Source of the DNA: Gemmobacter fulvus | GTDB taxonomy: Bacteria; Pseudomonadota; Alphaproteobacteria; Rhodobacterales; Rhodobacteraceae | Reading direction: 5' to 3' | Length of the DNA stretch: 64,000 bases | Assembly: GCF_018798885.1 (NCBI RefSeq) | Contig: NZ_CP076363.1 | Location: 186,001 to 250,000, forward strand | Shown here: positions 59,415 to 64,000 of the stretch, piece after piece | Position numbering within the stretch: the first letter of the stretch is position 1 | How the letters are laid out: the number at the start of each line of letters is the position of its first letter | Notes under the pieces: generated by a model | Seen by the model: only the letters and a program-made list of their open reading frames with translations | Told to the model about the DNA's origin: nothing | Database searches by the model: none | Made by a program: the position numbers and the translations under genes

Positions 59415-60527
59415 ATGATGCCGGATCACTGTTTCACCGAATGTCTGCCCTCTGGCGCAAACCCGATCCGCGACTGGGGCCGCCACGCGATCGAGCTGTT
59501 GTTGGGTGATGCCCGCCGCTCGGCCGATACCCACATGATCAAGCCCGTGTTCAAGGGCCTGCCGGGGATCTCCATCTATTTCAAGGATGAAAGCACACAT
59601 CCCACCGGCAGCCTGAAACACCGGCTGGCGCGCTCGTTGTTCCTCTATGGCATCTGCAATGGCCGCATCGGACCCGAGACGACGCTGGTCGAGGCTTCGT
59701 CCGGCTCCACCGCCGTGTCCGAGGCCTATTTCGCACATCTGCTGGGGCTGAAATTCATTGCCGTCATGCCCCGGTCCACCAGCCATCAGAAGGTCGCGGC
59801 AATCCAGCAATTCGGCGGGCAATGCCATTTCGTCGATCACGCGGGCGAGGTGTATGCCGTGGCCGAACATCTGGCGCGCGCGGCGGGCGGGCATTATCTG
59901 GACCAGTTCACCAATGCCGAACGCGCAACCGACTGGCGCGGCAACAACAACATCGCGCAAAGCATGTTCGACCAGATGCAGGCCGAAGCCGAACCCGTGC
60001 CGGATTGGGTGGTGATGAGCGCGGGCACCGGCGGCACCTCTGCCACCATCGGGCGGTATATCCGCTATCGCAATCTGGAAACCCGGCTTTGCGTCGTGGA
60101 TGTGGAAGGCTCGGCCTTCTATGACGCCTGGCGCAGCGGCGACATGGGTGCAACCGCGCCGGGCAGCCGGATTGAGGGCATCGGGCGGCCCCGGGTGGAG
60201 CCGTCCTTTATCCCCGGTGTGATTGATCACATGATCCGCGTACCGGATGCGGCCTCCATCGCGGCGGCGCGTGTCTTGTCGGAACGGCTGTTCCGCCGGG
60301 TGGGCGGATCTTCGGGGACCAATTTCTATGGTGTTCTGTCGATCGCCGCACAGATGCGGCGCGAAGGGCGGGCGGGCGCGCTTGTCACGCTGATCTGCGA
60401 CAGCGGCGACCGGTATGGCGCCACCTATTTCAACGATGACTGGCTGGCGCAGCAAAAGATCGACATTGCCCCCTGGCGCGCCCAGATCGAGGATTTCCTG
60501 GATCACGGCCGCACCTTGCCGGTCTGA
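59415..60527 (+). CDS. PLP-dependent beta-family lyase (Cds1/cysteine-synthase-like)
   Basis: A 370-residue fold-type II PLP enzyme. Lys68 in [15 protein letters not shown] is the cofactor lysine, SSGSTAVSE near 96 holds the phosphate loop of the substrate site, and [10 protein letters not shown] is the PLP phosphate-binding glycine loop. The PTGSLKHR pattern is shared with the L-cysteine desulphhydrase Cds1 group more than with biosynthetic cysteine synthases. Start by GGAG. It probably performs a beta-elimination or replacement on a small amino acid; RidA just upstream would clear 2-aminoacrylate. Confidence 0.82.
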   Translation: MMPDHCFTECLPSGANPIRDWGRHAIELLLGDARRSADTHMIKPVFKGLPGISIYFKDESTHPTGSLKHRLARSLFLYGICNGRIGPETTLVEASSGSTAVSEAYFAHLLGLKFIAVMPRSTSHQKVAAIQQFGGQCHFVDHAGEVYAVAEHLARAAGGHYLDQFTNAERATDWRGNNNIAQSMFDQMQAEAEPVPDWVVMSAGTGGTSATIGRYIRYRNLETRLCVVDVEGSAFYDAWRSGDMGATAPGSRIEGIGRPRVEPSFIPGVIDHMIRVPDAASIAAARVLSERLFRRVGGSSGTNFYGVLSIAAQMRREGRAGALVTLICDSGDRYGATYFNDDWLAQQKIDIAPWRAQIEDFLDHGRTLPV

Positions 60528-60537
60528 CGGAGGCAAC

Positions 60538-61584
60538 ATGCGTGTTCTGATCCTCGGCGCGGGCGGTGTGGCCTGCGCCATGGCCACGCTGTTGCATCAG
60601 GCCGGTCATCAGCCGGTGCTCTGGTCGCCTTCGGGCCGGGGCACTGCCGATCTTTTGCAGCAGGATTTGCTGGCGCGCGGCGCGCTTGAAACCCGGTTCC
60701 GGGTGCAGGTGGCCTCTGATCTGGCCGCAGCCTTGCGTGAAGCGCAGGCCGTGGTGCTGGCCTTGCCCGCGAACGGGCATCGCCGGGTGATGGATCTGGC
60801 GCTGCCGCATCTGGAGGCCGGGCATACGATCATCGTCAGCGCGCAATTGTCGCTGGGGGCGGCCTATCTGCATCAGGCACTGGTGCGGCGCGGGGTCGAG
60901 GCCACGGTGATCGGCTGGGGCACGACGGTGGTGATGGGCCGCCGCACCGGCCCGGCCGAGGTGCAGATCGGCGGCATCCGCCCGGCTGTGCCGATGGCGG
61001 TGCTGCCAGAGGTGCAGGGCGCGCAAGGCCTTGCCCTGTGCCGCAGCCTGTTTGGCGCCCGCTTTCAACTGGCAGCAGGCCTGCTGGACATCGCGCTTGG
61101 CAACCTCAACCCGCCGGTACATCTGGCCAATGCGCTGTGCAATCTGACGCGGATCGAACGCGGCGAGGTCTGGGCGAATTACGATGGCCTGACCCCCGCC
61201 GTCGCGCGGCTGATCGAGGCGCTGGACCTTGAACGGATCGCGGTGGCCCGCGCCTTTGGCTGTGCGGCGCGCACGGTGCAGGACCATTTCCGCATGACCT
61301 TTGATCTGCCACACGGGCTGTCCTTGGCCGAGATGGCGGCGCAGGTTCACCAGCGGCGCAAGGGGCCGCCCGGCCCGACATCGCTGACCACCCGCTTCAT
61401 CACCGAAGACGTGCCCTTTGGCATCGTGGAAATTATCGCGCTGGCAAACCATGCCGCCGTGGCAGTGCCGCTGCATGAGGCGGGCCTGCGCATGATCAAT
61501 GCGCTGTGCGGCCAGACCTTCGAGCAGATGAACGATCTGCTGTCGGAGGGGTTGATCACGGCTTTGGTGGCGGCGCGGCGTTAA
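60538..61584 (+). CDS. Octopine/nopaline dehydrogenase-family protein
   Basis: A 348-residue NAD(P)-dependent dehydrogenase. RVLILGAGGVACAMATLLHQAG is the Rossmann motif; LPANGHRRVMD near 77, GWGTTVVMGRRTGPAEVQIGG and NPPVHLANALCNLTRIERG follow the octopine dehydrogenase/6-phosphogluconate-dehydrogenase-like C-terminal domain. The start has GGAGG. Enzymes of this type condense or split opines (keto acid plus amino acid). At the end of an importer cluster it could oxidatively cleave an imported opine into an amino acid and a keto acid. Its last 4 bases overlap the convergent hipA. Confidence 0.82.
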   Translation: MRVLILGAGGVACAMATLLHQAGHQPVLWSPSGRGTADLLQQDLLARGALETRFRVQVASDLAAALREAQAVVLALPANGHRRVMDLALPHLEAGHTIIVSAQLSLGAAYLHQALVRRGVEATVIGWGTTVVMGRRTGPAEVQIGGIRPAVPMAVLPEVQGAQGLALCRSLFGARFQLAAGLLDIALGNLNPPVHLANALCNLTRIERGEVWANYDGLTPAVARLIEALDLERIAVARAFGCAARTVQDHFRMTFDLPHGLSLAEMAAQVHQRRKGPPGPTSLTTRFITEDVPFGIVEIIALANHAAVAVPLHEAGLRMINALCGQTFEQMNDLLSEGLITALVAARR

Positions 61585-62837
61585 CCCGCGCCACACTCGG
61601 CCAGGATTGGCAGCATCAGCGTGATATGCCTGTCAATCCGCGCCAGCACCGCCGCAGGAATGGCGGCGCGTTCCGGCAGATGCCACCATTCCGCATTCAC
61701 CCGCGCCGCCGTTGCGGCGACGGCGGCCAGCACGGCAGGCTCCGGCAGTCTGGCGCGATTGGCAAAGGCCTTCCAGCGCGAGGGTGTCAGTGCCTTGAAC
61801 GACCGCTCACCGCCCAAAGTCAGCGCCATGCCATCCGCCGGAAGATAGGGCACGGTCGACAGCATGTCATAGATCGGTGACAGCGCGGGCGGCCCGTCGC
61901 CCTCGGGATAGATCAGCGACCAGTTCTTCAGGTGCATGTCGCCATTGCCCGTCACGGCGCAGAGCGCGAGCCTGCGCACGAAATCCAGCGCCGCCGCAGG
62001 CGATACCGCCATGGTCAGCGCGGCGGCAATGTCGTGATAGGCCGCGCCGTCATATTTGCGCGAGGGATACAGGCCGAACACCTGCGCAAAATCCTCGATA
62101 TGCCGCCGCCGCCCGCCCTGCCCCCGGTCGAAGCGTTTCACCAGCAAGACCTTGCCATCTGACAGGGTATCGAATTCTTCGGGGATGCCTTCGAAATCGG
62201 CCTTGTCGACCAGTTCCCGCGCAGGCACATCCATGCCAAGCGCCGCCGCCAGTGCCAGATTGGCATATTCATTTTCCGCCACGCCGGGGAAGGTGAGCGA
62301 GGGGAATTTGGCGATATACTGGCCCTGCCCATCCTCCAGCGGCAGGGTCAGCCCACCGCCCTTTCCGGTATTTTTCATCACCGAAAGCTTCATCTGCACC
62401 CCCGCAAGCGAGAAGCGCAGCCTGGGGGGCTGTGGGGCCTGTGCAGACGCCACGGCCCGCGCACCCTCAGTTGGCACAACCCGCACCGCCCCCGGAAGAT
62501 CGGCCCCCAGCGCCGCCAGCAGATCGAAATCATTGCCAGGGCGCACCGAGGCCGCGTGGTGTTTTTCCATCGCCTCGCGGAGTTTCTCCTCGGGCAGCAG
62601 GTTGGCGAAAAACGCGGGCAATGCGCCTGCCAGCGGCCTTGGATCCCTGCGCAATCCACCTGTTGCGGCCCGCAAGGACAGGCTCAGAACCGGCGTGCCC
62701 CCCGTTGCGCGATAGGCCGGATCAAGGCTGAATGCGTTGAAATCGCCCGGCGTTCTGACGATCGTGCCAATCTTGCAGGCGTTCAGATAGACATCCAGCG
62801 ACTGAACCCTGTCAGCGGCGTGAGAAACCGGGGCCAT
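61581..62837 (-). CDS. hipA: HipA-like type II toxin kinase
   Basis: A 418-residue HipA protein. An N-terminal domain with FSLDPAYRATGGTPVLSLSL leads to the kinase fold; the activation-loop segment SLAGVQMKLSV near 143-153 is that of the autophosphorylated Ser region, Asp300 and Asn305 in GNGDMHLKN are catalytic, and Asp324 in IYDMLST binds metal. HipA phosphorylates glutamyl-tRNA synthetase and halts growth. Start at 62837 has GGAGGAGG. It overlaps hipB by 26 nt and is translated with it. Confidence 0.93.
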   Translation of the reverse strand: MAPVSHAADRVQSLDVYLNACKIGTIVRTPGDFNAFSLDPAYRATGGTPVLSLSLRAATGGLRRDPRPLAGALPAFFANLLPEEKLREAMEKHHAASVRPGNDFDLLAALGADLPGAVRVVPTEGARAVASAQAPQPPRLRFSLAGVQMKLSVMKNTGKGGGLTLPLEDGQGQYIAKFPSLTFPGVAENEYANLALAAALGMDVPARELVDKADFEGIPEEFDTLSDGKVLLVKRFDRGQGGRRRHIEDFAQVFGLYPSRKYDGAAYHDIAAALTMAVSPAAALDFVRRLALCAVTGNGDMHLKNWSLIYPEGDGPPALSPIYDMLSTVPYLPADGMALTLGGERSFKALTPSRWKAFANRARLPEPAVLAAVAATAARVNAEWWHLPERAAIPAAVLARIDRHITLMLPILAECGAG

Positions 62838-63138
62838 GATCCTCCTCCTCGGGCTGAGGGGCGAAGGCGGGCAGATCATTCGCATCCTGCGGCTGCAACA
62901 GCGACTGAACCGCAGGCATCAGGGCCTGAGGGATCAGCATCAGTTCCAGCCCCAGCGCCCGCGCGATATTCAGCAGCGTGGTCATGCGCGCGGCGGCGGC
63001 CCCGGTTTCAATGTCCCGATACCTTGGCCGCGACAGCCCTGCCAAATCCGCCACCTGCTCTTGCGTCAGGCCGACAGAGAGCCGCGCCTGCCGCAGCAGC
63101 GCGCCGATGTGTTGCAAGGCTTCGGGTCTGGCGGTCAC
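62812..63138 (-). CDS. hipB: HipB-like XRE antitoxin
   Basis: A 108-residue XRE-family DNA-binding protein with a GTG start. The helix-turn-helix is IGALLRQARLSVGLTQEQVADLAGLSRPRYRDIETG (about 11-46), and the acidic tail PQPEEEDHG is a possible neutralising segment. It neutralises HipA and represses the operon. The promoter region upstream holds matching palindromes. Confidence 0.92.
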   Translation of the reverse strand: MTARPEALQHIGALLRQARLSVGLTQEQVADLAGLSRPRYRDIETGAAAARMTTLLNIARALGLELMLIPQALMPAVQSLLQPQDANDLPAFAPQPEEEDHGPGFSRR

Positions 63139-63141
63139 AAA

Positions 63142-63188
63142 GATACCTTTACGATTTATGCGGCCAATAAATGATACGTTAAGGTATC
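63142..63188. promoter_or_regulatory. HipB-type operator region
   Basis: GATACGTTAAGGTATC (63173-63188) is a GATAC-N6-GTATC dyad. GATACCTT at 63142-63149 pairs with AAGGTATC at 63181-63188, and ATTTAT/ATAAAT (63154-63172) is symmetric between them. The nested symmetry 4-50 bases upstream of hipB fits autorepression. Confidence 0.6.
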
Positions 63189-63411
63189 AATTTTCAGGAA
63201 AAAGTCAATCAATGATCTGCTTACAGATCTTTTTGAAGATAATGATGCGTAAACGGATCATATCAGGCCCCAAGGCCCTGCTCCTTCCGATCAACAATGC
63301 AGAGCAAAACCTGACAGAGCATGTGGCGTGCCAACGGCGGGAAGGCTGTGACAAACCGCCACAGCTGATCCTATCATGCCGCGCAGCCCCATGCGTGAAA
63401 GGAACAGGCGG

Positions 63412-63702
63412 ATGTGCCGTATCCTCGCCAGTGAAGACCCGTCACATCACGAAAGCCATACCCGATCCGTGCGGCTGAACGGGCAAAGCACCTCGATCCG
63501 GCTGGAACGCGCATTCTGGCAGATCCTCGACCGGATCGCCGAGGATGAGGGCGCATCGACGCCGCAAGTGCTGTCACAATTGCACAGCGAGGTGCTGGAG
63601 CTGCGCGGCGAGGTGCGCAATTTCACCTCGCTGCTCCGCTGCGCGTGTTTGCGCTGGCAAGGGGCCGAGCGCAGCGGAAGAACCGGCATGGTAGTAGCGT
63701 GA
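63412..63702 (+). CDS. Ribbon-helix-helix domain protein
   Basis: A 96-residue protein. MCRILASEDP at the start, SVRLNGQSTSIRLERAFWQILDRIAEDEG and QVLSQLHSEVLE match the RHH_4-type small DNA-binding family common in Rhodobacteraceae. The start has AAAGGA upstream. RHH proteins form dimers and bind DNA by a beta-ribbon; target genes are unknown. It is divergent from hipBA but not obviously linked to it. Confidence 0.78.
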   Translation: MCRILASEDPSHHESHTRSVRLNGQSTSIRLERAFWQILDRIAEDEGASTPQVLSQLHSEVLELRGEVRNFTSLLRCACLRWQGAERSGRTGMVVA

Positions 63703-63931
63703 TACCACCCCGGCGGCAGGTTCGGCGGCTAGTCTGCGCCGTGGAATCACTGGCTGGCGCCCACCGGGCCAGTATCAACGCGCCAAAAGAAAACTCCATG
63801 ACAGACAGGATGGAATACATGTAAACTTGACGACAAGGCGACAGCACAAAGACAAAAAACGACCGGGCGGCGGGATCGGGGAGGATCGCAAGGCCACGGG
63901 AGACGACATCAGGACATCGGGGAGGATGACC

Positions 63932-64000
63932 ATGGTCGACATCATTTCGAAACGCGACGGCCCGCGCCGCGAAGACGCCGCCGCCCGCCGCATGATCGAA
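63932..64000 (+). CDS. Start of an unidentified gene (3' end outside window)
   Basis: ATG at 63932 follows GGGGAGG by a good distance and opens the frame MVDIISKRDGPRREDAAARR, which continues past the window end. A second in-frame ATG is six bases upstream. Only 23 codons are visible; the N-terminus is very basic and matches no domain I can name. Confidence 0.6.
   Translation, partial: MVDIISKRDGPRREDAAARRMIE

Noticed and set aside
1-64000. Many long open frames antisense to the genes.
   Set aside because: They are expected at this GC content, have no ribosome-binding sites or recognisable domains, and overlap well-supported genes fully.
1-64000. CRISPR arrays, prophage, insertion sequences, tRNA or rRNA genes.
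   Set aside because: No regularly spaced repeats, transposase or integrase motifs, or cloverleaf/rRNA sequences were seen.

Overview
The window looks like a chromosomal segment of a GC-rich alphaproteobacterium, most likely Rhodobacteraceae. Supporting signs are a [4Fe-4S] prokaryotic photolyase of the Rhodobacter CryB type, a class A beta-lactamase resembling the Rhodobacter capsulatus enzyme, a small ribbon-helix-helix protein typical of the family, and many ABC, TRAP and TTT importers next to amino-acid and amine catabolic enzymes. No rRNA, tRNA, phage, insertion sequence or CRISPR array was seen. Names are from recognised motifs only; no database search was run.

Layout: (1) 1-9.1 kb: the end of a two-domain GNAT, then a minus-strand operon with a family-5 ABC importer, a DSD1-type PLP enzyme and an aldehyde dehydrogenase. 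(2) 9.4-19.6 kb: FAD amine/amino-acid oxidases, a second GNAT, an ornithine-cyclodeaminase-like enzyme, a HAD hydrolase, a cupin, an Lrp regulator and a succinate-semialdehyde dehydrogenase, which reads as an amine or amino-acid degradation neighbourhood. (3) 19.6-23.4 kb: a LysR regulator with an acid-sugar kinase, a PdxA-type dehydrogenase and a HisA-like TIM barrel, fitting C4 sugar-acid catabolism to DHAP. (4) 23.4-30.4 kb: a trimethylamine-dehydrogenase-like flavoenzyme, a GcvT/DmdA-like protein, PurU, an APC permease broken by an in-frame amber codon, and a TetR regulator, together a one-carbon/methylated-amine module. (5) 30.4-37.5 kb: a TAXI-TRAP importer and its own two-component system, whose regulator has an altered GAFTGA loop. 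(6) 37.8-39.5 kb: an ABC-F protein behind a short leader peptide and hairpins. (7) 39.7-44.3 kb: a NikA/CntA/Dpp-like ABC importer behind a Zur-like palindrome. (8) 44.3-50.2 kb: an M20 deacylase, tartrate dehydrogenase, a third GNAT, an aminotransferase and a 2-hydroxyacid dehydrogenase. (9) 50.2-53.8 kb: photolyase, an AmpR-like regulator and a class A beta-lactamase. (10) 53.9-61.6 kb: a LysR-controlled set with a URO-D-fold protein, a TctCBA importer, RidA, a Cds1-like PLP lyase and an octopine/nopaline-dehydrogenase-family protein. (11) 61.6-64 kb: hipBA, an RHH protein and the start of one more gene.

The strongest candidates for something undescribed are the region 10 gene set (a possible opine or N-substituted amino-acid import and breakdown route), the leader-controlled ABC-F gene, the TMADH homologue with a rebuilt active site, and an 11-base motif (AGRTTSTGCCG) found only in noncoding DNA near several catabolic genes.
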